Assembly (NCBI RefSeq): GCF_016865485.1
Contig: NZ_AP024452.1
Coordinates: 3,556,501-3,620,500 of the forward strand
DNA length: 64,000 bases
Direction: 5' to 3'
DNA from: Luteitalea sp. TBR-22
GTDB taxonomy: Bacteria > Acidobacteriota > Vicinamibacteria > Vicinamibacterales > Vicinamibacteraceae
Numbering within the stretch: the stretch's first letter is position 1; the number at the start of each line of letters is the position of its first letter. Under the pieces are notes generated by a model. That model made no database searches and was not told the DNA's origin. It worked only from the letters and a program-made list of their open reading frames with translations. Below, one piece after another: positions 27,259 to 36,074 of the stretch. Both the position numbers and the translations under genes were made by a program.

Positions 27259-27663
27259 ATGTCTGCTCCTGAACCCCTGCGCGGATCCCGTCCCACGTCG
27301 CGTCGCGCGACCGGCGGGCAGGCCGTGTCGGCGATGCGCCGACGCCTGGTGCGGGGCGCGCTCGGGATCGTACTCGTGCTCGCCATCGTCGACGGCGTGT
27401 TCGGGGATCGCGGCGTGTTTGCCAACATGCAGCAGCGCGAGGTGCTGAGCACGCTGCAGACCTCCATCGACGACCTGCACGCGCAGAACGCCGCGCTCAC
27501 CGACGACATCCGCCGATTGCGCGAGGACGAATCGGCGGTCGAGGAACTCGCGCGCGAGGAACTCGGGCTGATCAAGGACGGCGAGTTGCTGATCATCCTG
27601 CGCGACACGCCCGAGCAGGCCGCGCCCGGCAGCTCGACACCGCCGACGGCCGCCCGCCGCTGA
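27259..27663 (+). CDS. FtsB/DivIC-like septum formation protein
   Basis: A 134-residue single-pass membrane protein: basic cytoplasmic N-terminus, one helix (RGALGIVLVLAIVDGVFG, about 32-49), then a periplasmic coiled coil (LQTSIDDLHAQNAALTDDIRRLREDESAVEELAREELGLIKDGE, read in parts) ending in the ELGLIKDGE motif typical of FtsB/DivIC. These proteins form the FtsQBL divisome subcomplex at the septum. An internal Met (about residue 26, MRRRLVRG) is a plausible alternative start. It is divergent from cutA by 8 bp and lies just before the initiator tRNA. Confidence 0.82.
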   Translation: MSAPEPLRGSRPTSRRATGGQAVSAMRRRLVRGALGIVLVLAIVDGVFGDRGVFANMQQREVLSTLQTSIDDLHAQNAALTDDIRRLREDESAVEELAREELGLIKDGELLIILRDTPEQAAPGSSTPPTAARR

Positions 27664-27674
27664 CGGGAATGCGT

Positions 27675-27703
27675 TTGACCGATCGCGGCGTGCATGCTAA
27701 GGT
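27675..27703 (+). promoter_or_regulatory. Promoter of initiator tRNA (TTGACC-17-TAAGGT)
   Basis: TTGACC (27675-27680), a 17-nt spacer and an extended -10 TGCTAAGGT (27695-27703), 44 nt before the tRNA. This is the best sigma-70-like match in the window. Confidence 0.65.
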
Positions 27704-27747
27704 GGTGAAGTTGTTCGGGAGCGCCCGTCGCTTCCAGACATCGGTGA

Positions 27748-27824
<77 letters not shown>

Positions 27825-27841
27825 ATACAGGACAGCCGCTG

Positions 27842-27869
27842 AAAGCCACGAGCAATCGTGGCTTTTGTC
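27842..27869 (+). terminator. Rho-independent terminator after tRNA-fMet
   Basis: A perfect 10-bp stem AAAGCCACGA / TCGTGGCTTT with loop GCAA, followed by a short T-rich tail (TTTTGTCGTTT). It ends the tRNA transcript 18 nt after CCA. Confidence 0.85.
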
Positions 27870-27968
27870 GTTTCCGGGTATTGCCCAGCCACGGTCCGGA
27901 AACCCGCATGCCGCGCTGGCCTCGCGATTCCGTGGGCATCGCGTCACGTCAGCACGCCGGCGCAAGAC

Positions 27969-28044
27969 GGGCCGGTCGCCCTGTGACGGGAACCGGCCCG
28001 GCCTGGAATGGGGTGGACGGGCGGAGGCCACTTCCCCGCCCGTC
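27969..28044 (-). terminator. Two GC-rich hairpins downstream of the 28-kb gene
   Basis: GGGCCGGT/ACCGGCCC (27969-27976 and 27992-27999) and GACGGGCGG/CCGCCCGTC (28016-28024 and 28036-28044) are separate stem-loops. The second begins 7 nt after the stop at 28051 of the minus-strand gene. Neither has a T-run, so termination strength is uncertain. Confidence 0.4.
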
Positions 28045-28050
28045 ACGCCG

Positions 28051-29103
28051 CTAGGCGGCGGCAAGCCGCCAGTCGTACGTCACGTCGTAGGTGCCGCCGT
28101 GCGCGGCGAACCGAGCGACGTACTGCGGGCTGTCGGTCGCGCCGCCGCTCCACCGCGAGGCGAGCGAGTCGAGGGTCACCGAGACCGTCTGGGGCGGGAA
28201 CACGTCGTCGCTCCACCACGACTTGAGCCACTCGAAGATCCTGCCCACGACCCAGCCGAGCGCCGCGCCGATGATCGCGCCGAGCGGCCCGAGCGCGGAA
28301 CCGATTGCGCCGCCGACCGCTGTCGTCAGCGCCTCCAGCAGGTGCCCCTTCACGGCATCGACCAGCTTGTTGAGGAAGTCGCCCAGCCCTCCCATGTCCT
28401 TCTCGGCGAGCACCATCGTCACGAAGTAGCTCTTGGGCCACTCGGACCCTTCGAGCATGTTGAACGACGTGAAGACCTTCGGCGGCGAGTAGACCTTCTC
28501 ATCACCGTCGTCGAAGCTGTTGCCGACGCGGAACTCCGACAGCTTGCGCGTGTCTCCGGTCTCGTCGGTGTCGGAGCCTCCGAGCGCGATCTCGTCGTCG
28601 CCGGCCCATTCCGGGTTGCACTCGTCCACGCAGCGGACCTTGTGGATGCGCATCTCCAGATGATGCAGCGATTGCTGCGGCACCAGCCCCACGTGCAGCA
28701 GGTCCGTCGGCACGTGCAGGCCGTGAAGTTCGCCGATCGGGAACTTCAGTGTCGCCGGGAATGGCAGGTTCTTCACGACGTCCACGATGGGCGTCGCGAG
28801 TCGGAGGTCGAGGCCGCCGAGATCGCCGAAGTGCTGTTCGCGTGTCGACTTCGGTGCCTTCACGAGTGGCATCACGCGTGCGGTTGCGGCCTGGCGCACG
28901 CTCGGCTCGAGAGCGAGGAACCGGGAGCGGAAGATCTGCTCCGCGCTGTTGGCCTGTGACGGGATCTTGTAGGTGGCGGGCTCGGCTTCGCTGGCGACGG
29001 CCCGTTCCGATGCGATGAGGAACGTATGGAGCACCCGCTTGGCGACGGCGCGGACCTTCGGGTGGGTCAGGTCGACGGTATTGGACGCGATGATGCCTGG
29101 CAT
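28051..29103 (-). CDS. Unknown 350-residue protein with acidic loops and glycine zipper
   Basis: Residues 145-205 hold an acidic, possibly Ca-binding beta domain (VRCVDECNPEWAGDDEIALG, then DTDETGDT and FDDGDEK). Residues 258-290 are a strongly hydrophobic glycine zipper (AVGGAIGSALGPLGAIIGAALG) resembling membrane-inserting or bacteriocin-like segments, followed by WLKSWW. The last 50 residues form a beta-rich tail (TYDVTYDWRL). There is no signal peptide. ATG 29103 has AGGAGG 7 nt upstream. It follows the subtilase-like gene by 46 nt, so the two are probably co-expressed, perhaps as protease and client. I do not recognise a named family. Confidence 0.65.
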   Translation of the reverse strand: MPGIIASNTVDLTHPKVRAVAKRVLHTFLIASERAVASEAEPATYKIPSQANSAEQIFRSRFLALEPSVRQAATARVMPLVKAPKSTREQHFGDLGGLDLRLATPIVDVVKNLPFPATLKFPIGELHGLHVPTDLLHVGLVPQQSLHHLEMRIHKVRCVDECNPEWAGDDEIALGGSDTDETGDTRKLSEFRVGNSFDDGDEKVYSPPKVFTSFNMLEGSEWPKSYFVTMVLAEKDMGGLGDFLNKLVDAVKGHLLEALTTAVGGAIGSALGPLGAIIGAALGWVVGRIFEWLKSWWSDDVFPPQTVSVTLDSLASRWSGGATDSPQYVARFAAHGGTYDVTYDWRLAAA

Positions 29104-29149
29104 GACATGCCTCCTGCTGGCGGGGTGATGATGCGACGCGGCGGAGACG

Positions 29150-29956
29150 TCATGTCGCCGCCGTGACAGGTACGCACGCTGGCGGCGACCGGGACGACGC
29201 GCAAAGGCACTGGAGGCCGGCCGCCACGACGCACGCAACCGAGGAACCGCTCCGCCACTCGGCACGGTCGTCGTCGATGGCGCCCGGGATCCCGACACCG
29301 GGTGCGGTCAGGTCGAGCGCAGGCCAGCGGCAGCCGTCGGCACTGAGGCGCCCCGCGCCATCGAGTGCGGCTACCGCGATGGCGCCGGCGTGGCGCGCCG
29401 GGAACAGGATGGGCTGAGGGTGAAGGTTGCCGGCTGCCGCGAACACCCGCACGCCCCGCGCGTGTGCACGGTCGATACCGGCGGCGAGTTCGTCGTCCCA
29501 CGCCGTGGTGCCAAGCGGCAAGGCCACCAGCGTGGTGCGCGTGGACAGCCAGTCGATCGCCCTGGCCACGACCGACGGTCGCGCGACGCCGGAGCCCTCG
29601 GCAACCAGCACGACCGACAGGTGGGCGCGCGGGACGAGCCCGAGCACGTGTCGGCGCCCCTGTCCGACCAGCAAGGACGCGGAGTACGTGCCGTGGTCGA
29701 CGAGCGCACGAGCCGGGTGCGTGGTTCCCGCGAAGTTGGCGACGATGAGGGATGCGCCGCACAGGTCCGCCAGTCGTGGATCCAGCGCCGTCTCGATCAG
29801 TCCGAGGTGCAGTCCTGCACCGCGGCGCCGAGGAGGCTCGCGGAGCCCTGCCAGGGCTGCGGTGACGAGCGGAACTGCGGCATAGCACTCAGTCAGATAG
29901 GTCGCCAGGTCGAGGACCAGCGAAGCGGACGTGCGCGCAGTGATGGGCGTTGGCAT
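29150..29956 (-). CDS. Subtilisin-like (S8) protein with Asp-to-Glu change
   Basis: A compact 268-residue subtilase fold without signal peptide or propeptide. Motifs are His88 in VDHGTYSASLL, oxyanion Asn177 in VFAAAGN, and Ser239 in SGSSVACVVAAGL. The position of the catalytic Asp (normally D[T/S]G) reads HLGLIETALD, so Asp is replaced by Glu55. The enzyme may be weak, altered or a pseudoprotease. ATG 29956 is used as a longer frame is unsupported. Small cytoplasmic subtilases of this kind occur in peptide-maturation (PatA/PatG-like) and effector cassettes; here the partner is the glycine-zipper protein just downstream. Confidence 0.7.
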   Translation of the reverse strand: MPTPITARTSASLVLDLATYLTECYAAVPLVTAALAGLREPPRRRGAGLHLGLIETALDPRLADLCGASLIVANFAGTTHPARALVDHGTYSASLLVGQGRRHVLGLVPRAHLSVVLVAEGSGVARPSVVARAIDWLSTRTTLVALPLGTTAWDDELAAGIDRAHARGVRVFAAAGNLHPQPILFPARHAGAIAVAALDGAGRLSADGCRWPALDLTAPGVGIPGAIDDDRAEWRSGSSVACVVAAGLQCLCASSRSPPACVPVTAAT

Positions 29957-30168
29957 GGCCGGACGGGTCTCGCACCACCCCCGATCGTCCGCGCAGACGT
30001 GCACTGCGGCTATCGGTCACCACCTGATGTGGCGTCAGGAAGAGCCGTAGTCGTGAGGCGTCACGTGCGACATGTCGCGTCGCGCCCGTGCCGCCAGCGC
30101 TGGTGGTCGCTCTCGAGTTCGTGATCGAGCACGACGCGCGATGCTCACGCTGGCCAGCAGGAGGGCGT

Positions 30169-30192
30169 CCCGGGTTCCGGCCGGAACCCGGG
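30169..30192. repeat. Perfect 24-bp palindrome
   Basis: CCCGGGTTCCGG followed immediately by its exact reverse complement. It lies 18 nt past the stop of the beta-propeller gene (minus strand), so it may be a terminator or an operator; no T-run follows on either strand. Confidence 0.5.
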
Positions 30193-30209
30193 CCCGTCGC
30201 GCCCGGTGT

Positions 30210-31315
30210 CTAGGTCTCGGGCACCTGAGTCACGCGTACGAACTGCCGACCGCGCCGCGCGACGTAGGTGACCGTGCCTTCCACGGAGATGGTCGGAATC
30301 CCCGCGGAGAGGATCTCGTCGTAGACCGGTCCTGCCGCGCCGTCGACCGCGACGACCGAGGTCGCCTTGCCGCTGGCATCACGCTGCGTGAGGTCGTAGG
30401 CGACGTGAACGGTCTCACCGCTCAGCGACGTCCGGACATTGTCCAGACGCCGAGCCGTGTGCTCGGCCACCTGGCGCCCGTCCACGAAGACGCGGTACGT
30501 GCTGTCGCCGTCACTCGCCACGAACACGGCATGCTCACCAGCCAGGCTGAGGGCGGTGCAGTCGGCGCCTTTCCAGGCAACCTCTTTCACGCGCGCATCA
30601 TCGGCCATCAGGACGAGCGTGTCACCGGACACACCCACGTAGGACACGGCGCCGTTGTCGCCGAATCGGGGGGCACCCAGCCGTCCTTGGCCTGCACGTA
30701 GTATGCGTAACGATGCGGCTGCGGAGTGGCTCCAGCCTCCGAGCGCGGTTCAGGGAACGCCCACGACATGCCGGTGATGACGTACCTCCCCACGTGGTAC
30801 TCCCCCAGCCAGATCTTGTCCGCCTCCGGTCCGCGCTCCTGCCCGTTCTCGACGACGACCCACTTCCTGTTTCGCTTGGCCGGGTAGATGACGCGACTGC
30901 CATCCGCGCTGAGCATCGGTGCACCCACTTCGTCGTAGGGCCGACCCGACACTCCGTCCACCACGACAAGCCATTTGCCGTCCCTCTTCGCGCTGAACGC
31001 CACGCGGTGGCCGTCCTCGCTGAACTGCAGGCCACCGACCGCCTCGTAGGCCGCCGACGCCGTGCCATCCACGACGAATTGCCACACCTTGCCGTCCCTG
31101 GCCGCGTAGGCGAAGCGCTCGCCGCTGGCGCTGAAGCGGATCGCCGCGATCTCGTCGTGCGCAGTGCCCTGCACCACGCCATTCAACCGGACGACCGAGC
31201 GCTTCTCCTGCCGCTCCTCCCAGGCAATCCTTTGACCGTGGCGGCCGACGACCGGGCGCGCATCGGCAGGGTCGATGCCTCGCAGGACCGCAAGGGCGCG
31301 CCGCCGCGGCGCCAC
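30210..31315 (-). pseudogene. WD40/TolB-like beta-propeller gene broken by a frameshift
   Basis: Two overlapping frames encode one propeller-like protein. The first (31315-30608) has repeats of the type AIRFSASGERFAYAARDGK, LQFSEDGHRVAFSAKRDGK and PMLSADGSRVIYPAKRNRK. After GWVPP the frame is lost at a run of six G (30668-30673 on plus); adding one base lets translation continue as RFGDNGAVSYVGVSGDTLVL to the stop at 30210. The repaired product would be about 370 residues. The 5' end is also unclear: GTG 31315 has no signal peptide or ribosome-binding site, so a second lesion upstream is possible. A sequencing error in the homopolymer is the main alternative to true decay or phase variation. 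Confidence 0.7.
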
Positions 31316-31422
31316 GTCGGCGTCGACCGCCGCCGGTGCTGTGGCTTCCGGCGTGATGGGCAGAGGGCGCTACGGCACGCCACGCCGCGGCGGGCGTTGC
31401 CGCGGCAACGAACCGGACGCGT

Positions 31423-32337
31423 TCAGTTGGGCGAGGACGCGTCGCTCGCGGTGGGCTCGGCCGGCGGCGCGGGATGGGGACGGAGGGCGGCGATGAGGAC
31501 GGCGACGAGGATGACGCCGTACACGCCATAGATGGCGGCGGCGGACCGCAGGCCCGCCCAGGCGATCAGTTCCTTGGCATTGGTCAGCAGCAGCAGGCCG
31601 GCCACCGACACGCCCATCAGGCGGGCCGGGATGCGACGCGTCGCCCAGGCCGCCACCGGGGCCGCCACGACTCCACCGAGCAGCATCGGGACAATGACCG
31701 AAGGCTTGAAACCGCCGCTGCCGACCGCGGCGATCAGCGAGAACGCCGCCGTCGACGCCACAGCGATTTCGGCCGTGTTGACCGAGCCGATCGCGAAGCG
31801 CGGACGCACGCCGCGGTGCAGCAGGAAGGGCGTGACCACCGGTCCCCACGCACCGATCATCCCGTTGGTGATCCCGCCCAGGAACCCGGCGGTCCGCACG
31901 CCGCGCTTGTCGTAGATCAGCTCTCGCTTGGTCGAGCCCTCGATGGGCACCGTGTCCTTGACCTTCGGCGGCAGGGGGCGCGAGAAGCGCAGCAGGATCC
32001 GGACGCCCACCAGGGTCAGGAGCATCGCGAGATACGGCCGGATGGTCGAGCCCTTGACGTTCGAAAGGACGGTGACGCCAATCAGCGCCCCGACGCACCC
32101 GGGGATCGCCAGGCGGAGCACGAGTTCCCGGTCGAGGTTGCGGAATCGCCAGTGCGAGATGGCACCGACGGCTCCCGTGGCGACCTTGGCGATGTTGACC
32201 GACGCCGACACCGCCGTGGGCGCAAGCCCGGTGCTCAGCAGGATGCTCGAGCTCGTCGGACCAAAGCCCATGCCCAATGCGCCATCGACCAGGGACGCCG
32301 CAAAGCCCGCGAGCCCATACAGGACCATTTCACCCAT
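31423..32337 (-). CDS. TSUP-family permease (TauE/SafE-like)
   Basis: A 304-residue inner-membrane protein with about eight helices in two related halves. The N-terminal YGLAGFAASLVDGALGMGFG and the internal FLGGITNGMIGAWGPVVTPFLL are the paired signature segments of the TauE/SafE sulfite/organosulfur exporter superfamily, close to DUF81 members. The substrate may be sulfite, thiosulfate or a sulfonate; the window has no sulfur-oxidation genes to help. The Pro-rich C-terminus is cytoplasmic. A separate start at residue 4 (ATG) is possible. Confidence 0.87.
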   Translation of the reverse strand: MGEMVLYGLAGFAASLVDGALGMGFGPTSSSILLSTGLAPTAVSASVNIAKVATGAVGAISHWRFRNLDRELVLRLAIPGCVGALIGVTVLSNVKGSTIRPYLAMLLTLVGVRILLRFSRPLPPKVKDTVPIEGSTKRELIYDKRGVRTAGFLGGITNGMIGAWGPVVTPFLLHRGVRPRFAIGSVNTAEIAVASTAAFSLIAAVGSGGFKPSVIVPMLLGGVVAAPVAAWATRRIPARLMGVSVAGLLLLTNAKELIAWAGLRSAAAIYGVYGVILVAVLIAALRPHPAPPAEPTASDASSPN

Positions 32338-32480
32338 GCATCACCATTGATTGCCCATGCCGGCTCACCCTGCAGGCGGCCGCCGCGCCACACAGCTTAT
32401 CGGCATTCGCTGCCGCGAGAGCAATGTATGTCAGCCTTCCGCCGCCACCGGCACGGCCGATGTGGCCGTGCGCCACAGGC

Positions 32481-33752
32481 TCAAGAGCCGGCCGCGGCCG
32501 GACGTGACGCCGCGGTCGCAGGTGGCGCACTGGGGCGAGCCGACGCGCCTGCCGGCGCCGGCCCGTCCGCGGCCGGCGCTGTCGGGTCGATGCGATACAT
32601 GAGGTCGTCGAGCACGACCTGCCAGTACCCCAGCGAGCGCATCTCGATGCGCGTGATCCCGCGATAGTCGGCGTCGAAGTACACGGGGCCGGCCACCCGG
32701 CCGCGCAGCCTGTCGGTGTAGGCCAGATCGGTGCCCCGCCACGCGCGGACCTCGATGTCGAAGCGCTCGGCGTTGGGCCAGGCCACGCCGATGTGCGTGC
32801 CCGCCAGGTCGAAGGGCTGCGCGCGGGAGATCGTGGCCGGGTGCCCCGAGCTGTTGTAGGCGAAGTACTCCGACGAGGTGGTGCCGTTGATCATGCCGTC
32901 GGACTTGTACATCTTCTGGTGCGTCGCGACCCAGTTGTACCAGTCGAGGCCGGCGTAGCCGCGCGGCACCTCGTAGAGCGTGTCGGATGGCGTCAGCGTG
33001 TCGAAGTCGACCACCCGGGACTCGGTCCGCGACGGGGGCGCGGTCGCCCCGACGACGACCCGCGAGAGCACGACCGCGTAGTCACGCACGGTCACGCGGC
33101 GCACCACCTGCGCGGCCCGCTGCGAGAACGTGAGCTGCCACTCGCCCGCCTCGGCCGGAAACGTGAACGCGCCCGAGGCCTCGACCTTCGGATACTCGAG
33201 ATCGCCGCTGGGCGACAACGCCCTGATGGTCACCGGTGCCCCATCGACCGCCACGCTGCCCGAGATGGTCAGTTCAGGAGCGATGCCGACGGGGATGAGC
33301 GTGCGCTCGGCCACCAGGCCTGCCGGTGAGCCGTCGAGCCTCTTGAACGAGAACTCCTGCTCGCCGTTGCGTGAGGTGACGACCCATCCCTTGGGCGGGC
33401 GCGCCTCGATGCGGTAGGCGCCCGGCTCGTTGATCGGCGCCGCCCACTTGGTGGCCGACATCGGGAAGTTGGTGAACCCGGAGATGTTCGACACCGCGCC
33501 CACGGCATCGCCCCGCGGCCGGAACAACGCGACCTCGAGGCCCGCGTAGGGTCGGTCGGCCGTGTCGTAGATGCCGTTGCGATTGATGTCGCGGTAGGCG
33601 AAGCAGGAGATGTTCAGCTCGGACCCACGGTTGCGCCACCAGTCCCACACGTACCAGGCGCCACCGGCGATGAGGCCGGCCGTGACCAGCAGTTCCAGCC
33701 AGCGACGCAGGGGCGGCAGCACGCGACGAGGGAGGGCCTCACCAGCAGTCAT
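32481..33752 (-). CDS. Membrane-anchored protein with SdrD-B-like domain
   Basis: A 423-residue protein with an N-terminal anchor (ELLVTAGLIAGGAWYVWDWW, 20-39) and a large extracytoplasmic part. FAYRDINRNGIYDTADRPYAGLEVALF (51-77, in parts) is an SdrD B-type, Ca-binding prealbumin-like domain; a second beta-sandwich follows (ELTISGSVAVDGAPVTIRAL), and residues 230-390 look like a beta-rich ligand-binding domain. The C-terminus is a Pro/Ala tail. ATG 33752 is 8 nt after the -10 box TATGAT. A cell-surface or carbohydrate-binding role is inference. Confidence 0.65.
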   Translation of the reverse strand: MTAGEALPRRVLPPLRRWLELLVTAGLIAGGAWYVWDWWRNRGSELNISCFAYRDINRNGIYDTADRPYAGLEVALFRPRGDAVGAVSNISGFTNFPMSATKWAAPINEPGAYRIEARPPKGWVVTSRNGEQEFSFKRLDGSPAGLVAERTLIPVGIAPELTISGSVAVDGAPVTIRALSPSGDLEYPKVEASGAFTFPAEAGEWQLTFSQRAAQVVRRVTVRDYAVVLSRVVVGATAPPSRTESRVVDFDTLTPSDTLYEVPRGYAGLDWYNWVATHQKMYKSDGMINGTTSSEYFAYNSSGHPATISRAQPFDLAGTHIGVAWPNAERFDIEVRAWRGTDLAYTDRLRGRVAGPVYFDADYRGITRIEMRSLGYWQVVLDDLMYRIDPTAPAADGPAPAGASARPSAPPATAASRPAAAGS

Positions 33753-33760
33753 GGGCCGGG

Positions 33761-33766
33761 ATCATA
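33761..33766 (-). promoter_or_regulatory. -10 box TATGAT, probable leaderless promoter
   Basis: On the minus strand CTATGAT ends 8 nt before ATG 33752, with no Shine-Dalgarno sequence between. Confidence 0.45.
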
Positions 33767-33825
33767 GGGCATCCCGCCTGGCGGGCCGAGTGACCCGGTG
33801 CCCTCCCGAAGCCCGGCACGAGTGG

Positions 33826-33831
33826 TATGCT
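33826..33831 (+). promoter_or_regulatory. -10 box TATGCT, probable leaderless promoter
   Basis: GGTATGCT ends 8 nt before GTG 33840. The 11-mer TATGCTCCGCG recurs exactly at 34729 and, with one change, at 36075, before the next two plus-strand promoters. Confidence 0.5.
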
Positions 33832-33839
33832 CCGCGCCC

Positions 33840-34718
33840 GTGCGCATCCTCATCGCCTTCACCGTGCTTCTCGTCGCCCTGATCTGCCCGTCTGCACCTG
33901 CGTCGGCGCAGATCACCGTGGCGCAGGACGTGCCGTACGTGGCCGGCGGCCATCCGCGGCAGGTGCTCGACATCCATGCACCGGCCGGCGCCAGGGGCCT
34001 GCCGGTCGTCTTCTGGATCCACGGCGGGGGTTGGCAGACCGGCCACAAGGGCCTGGTGGCCTCCAAGCCGAAGGCCTTCACCGAGCGCGGCTTCGTGTTC
34101 GTGTCGATCAACCACCGGCTGTTGCCCGGGTCGCCGATGGAGGACGTCGTGTCGGACGTGCATACGGCCCTGGCCTGGGTCCGCGCGCACGTCGCCGAGT
34201 ACGGCGGAGACCCGTCGCGCGTGCTGGTGATGGGCCACTCGTCGGGCGGCCAGCTCGCGGCCCTGATGTGCGTCGACGACCGGCGCCTGAAGGCGGCCGG
34301 CCAGTCGCTGGCGTTCATCAAGGGGTGCGTGCCCGTCGATGCCGACACGTTCGACATCCGGGCGATCATCGAGGTCGCCGAAACCCGCGCCCGCGTGCAC
34401 GGCCTGCCGCTGCCGACGTTCGGACATCGCCAGAAGTTCGGCAACGACCCGGCCAGGCATCGCGACTTCTCGCCGGTCACGCACGTGGCCGCCGGCAAGG
34501 CCATCCCGCCCTTCCTCATCGTGCACGTGAGCGAGAACGCCGACACCGGCGCGCAGGCGCGCCGCATGAAGGCGGCCCTCGAGGCGGCCGGTGTCACCGC
34601 GACGATCGTCAGCGGTCGCGACACGACGCACGGCAGGATCAACGACGACATCGGGACGCCAGGCGACCCGGTCACCAGCGAGCTGTTCGCGTTCGTCGAC
34701 AAGGCGCTCCAGCGGTGA
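33840..34718 (+). CDS. Secreted alpha/beta-hydrolase (esterase)
   Basis: A 292-residue hydrolase with a Sec signal peptide (RILIAFTVLLVALICPSAPASAQ). The oxyanion motif HGGGW is at 61-65 and the nucleophile elbow GHSSGG places Ser at 134; an Asp (SENAD) and His (TTHGRIND) complete a plausible triad. This is the hormone-sensitive-lipase/BD-FAE carboxylesterase type, acting on short acyl esters outside the cytoplasm. GTG 33840 directly starts the signal peptide and lies 8 nt after the -10. It precedes a second secreted protein by 34 nt. Confidence 0.88.
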   Translation: MRILIAFTVLLVALICPSAPASAQITVAQDVPYVAGGHPRQVLDIHAPAGARGLPVVFWIHGGGWQTGHKGLVASKPKAFTERGFVFVSINHRLLPGSPMEDVVSDVHTALAWVRAHVAEYGGDPSRVLVMGHSSGGQLAALMCVDDRRLKAAGQSLAFIKGCVPVDADTFDIRAIIEVAETRARVHGLPLPTFGHRQKFGNDPARHRDFSPVTHVAAGKAIPPFLIVHVSENADTGAQARRMKAALEAAGVTATIVSGRDTTHGRINDDIGTPGDPVTSELFAFVDKALQR

Positions 34719-34728
34719 GCGTCTCGTG

Positions 34729-34734
34729 TATGCT
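34729..34734 (+). promoter_or_regulatory. -10 box TATGCT
   Basis: Same TATGCTCCGCG 11-mer as at 33826. It ends 18 nt before ATG 34753, and AAGGAG (34742-34747) lies between, so this transcript would begin almost at its Shine-Dalgarno site. Confidence 0.45.
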
Positions 34735-34752
34735 CCGCGGCAAGGAGACCCC

Positions 34753-35340
34753 ATGACAGCTGCCGCAATCCTCGCCACCCTCGCCCTCGGCGCGCAGGCG
34801 CCCGCCACGCCGGCCACCATCCCGTCGCCCGACGTCCAGATCGCCGGTGCCGTGCAGGCCGCCCCCGCCGACCAGCGCGCGACGGCGACCGTCATCGGCT
34901 TCGACGCACAGGGCAAGCACACCACGCTCCGCCGCGGGACCGGCTCGCTGGTCTGCCTGGCCGACGACCCCGGGGTCGCCGAGTTCTCCGTCGCCTGCTA
35001 CCACAAGGACCTCGAGCCGTTCATGGCACGCGGGCGCGAACTCGCGTCGGCCGGCTCGAAGGGCCGCGGCCCCGCCGGCGACGTCCGCTACAAGGAGATC
35101 GAGGCCGGGACGCTGAAGATGCCGGCGGTGCCGACGCTGCTGACGATCGTCCAGGGCACCGGCTTCGACGCGGCGGCCGGCACGGTCACCAACAGCTACA
35201 CCCGCTGGGTGATCTACACGCCCGGCGCGACGGCCGAGTCCACCGGACTGCCGCTCACCCCGGCACCCGGGGCGCCATGGCTGATGTTCCCCGGCACGCC
35301 AGGCGCCCACATCATGATCAGCCCCGCCCGGCCGAAGTGA
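34753..35340 (+). CDS. Secreted protein of unknown function
   Basis: A 195-residue protein with a short, weak signal peptide (MTAAAILATLALGAQAPATPA). The mature part has RRGTGSLVCLADDPGVAEFSVACYHKDLEPFMARGRELASAG, read in parts, containing two cysteines that could form a disulfide, and ends in PWLMFPGTPGAHIMISP. I recognise no family. AAGGAG lies 5 nt before the start. It follows the esterase and probably shares regulation with it. Confidence 0.65.
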   Translation: MTAAAILATLALGAQAPATPATIPSPDVQIAGAVQAAPADQRATATVIGFDAQGKHTTLRRGTGSLVCLADDPGVAEFSVACYHKDLEPFMARGRELASAGSKGRGPAGDVRYKEIEAGTLKMPAVPTLLTIVQGTGFDAAAGTVTNSYTRWVIYTPGATAESTGLPLTPAPGAPWLMFPGTPGAHIMISPARPK

Positions 35341-35445
35341 GGCGACCGGCGCCGGCGCGTGAGCGTCGCGTCCCTGACGCTGACGTCCGGGCGCGGCGCG
35401 CCGCGCCGTGACGGGCAGTCCTGATCGGCGTTGCCACGAGGGCGT

Positions 35446-35955
35446 TCACCGCAGCGTGACGCCCACCGTGAGCGTCGCGCGGATGTGCGGCGGGCCGCCG
35501 ATGGCGAACTCGGGCGCGATGAAGACGCGCCGTCCCGCAGCGATACGGACGCCCCCACCGACCTGCAAGAGCATGCCGACGTCGGAGTAGTCGGCACCGA
35601 ACACGCGCGCGCTGTGCCACAGCGCGCCGGCCGCAACCAGCGCGTACGGCACCACGGGGCGACTCCACCGGAGCACGCTCGCCCGAACGGTCGCTGCCAA
35701 CAGCAGGTCTCTGTCGCTCCCCGGCCCGACCATGTACGACAGATCGCCGCTAGCGGCCAGGTGAGGCATCGCCCGCCACTCCAGGCCGAGGCCGCCCATC
35801 CCGTGGTCGATCCGCCCGTCGTCGGCGAAGGCCACGTAGCCGCCGCTCACGAGGAGCGCCGGTGGCGGCGCGGGAAGCGACGCAGCGGACTGGGCGTGGG
35901 TCAGCCGCGGACACAGCAGGAGCAGGAGGGACAGCAGGACAGCGCGCGGCAGCAT
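35446..35955 (-). CDS. Small outer-membrane beta-barrel protein
   Basis: A 169-residue protein with a clear signal peptide (PRAVLLSLLLLLCPRLTHAQ) and alternating amphipathic strands (VSGGYVAFADDG, MGGLGLEWRAM, LAATVRASVLRW, PYALVAAGALW, HIRATLTVGVTLR), the pattern of OmpA/OmpW-like eight-stranded barrels. GAAGGAG 7 nt upstream supports ATG 35955. It is convergent with the preceding gene and divergent from the Gfo/Idh gene. The function is unknown. Confidence 0.75.
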   Translation of the reverse strand: MLPRAVLLSLLLLLCPRLTHAQSAASLPAPPPALLVSGGYVAFADDGRIDHGMGGLGLEWRAMPHLAASGDLSYMVGPGSDRDLLLAATVRASVLRWSRPVVPYALVAAGALWHSARVFGADYSDVGMLLQVGGGVRIAAGRRVFIAPEFAIGGPPHIRATLTVGVTLR

Positions 35956-36074
35956 CGGTGAACTCCTTCACCACCGAATGCGACGGGCGCCGCGAGATCG
36001 GCTCATCGCCCGGGTCGGCGTCGCCCTCTCCCGTCACGGCGAGTGGCGACGCCCACCCGAGGGCGCCCGCGATC

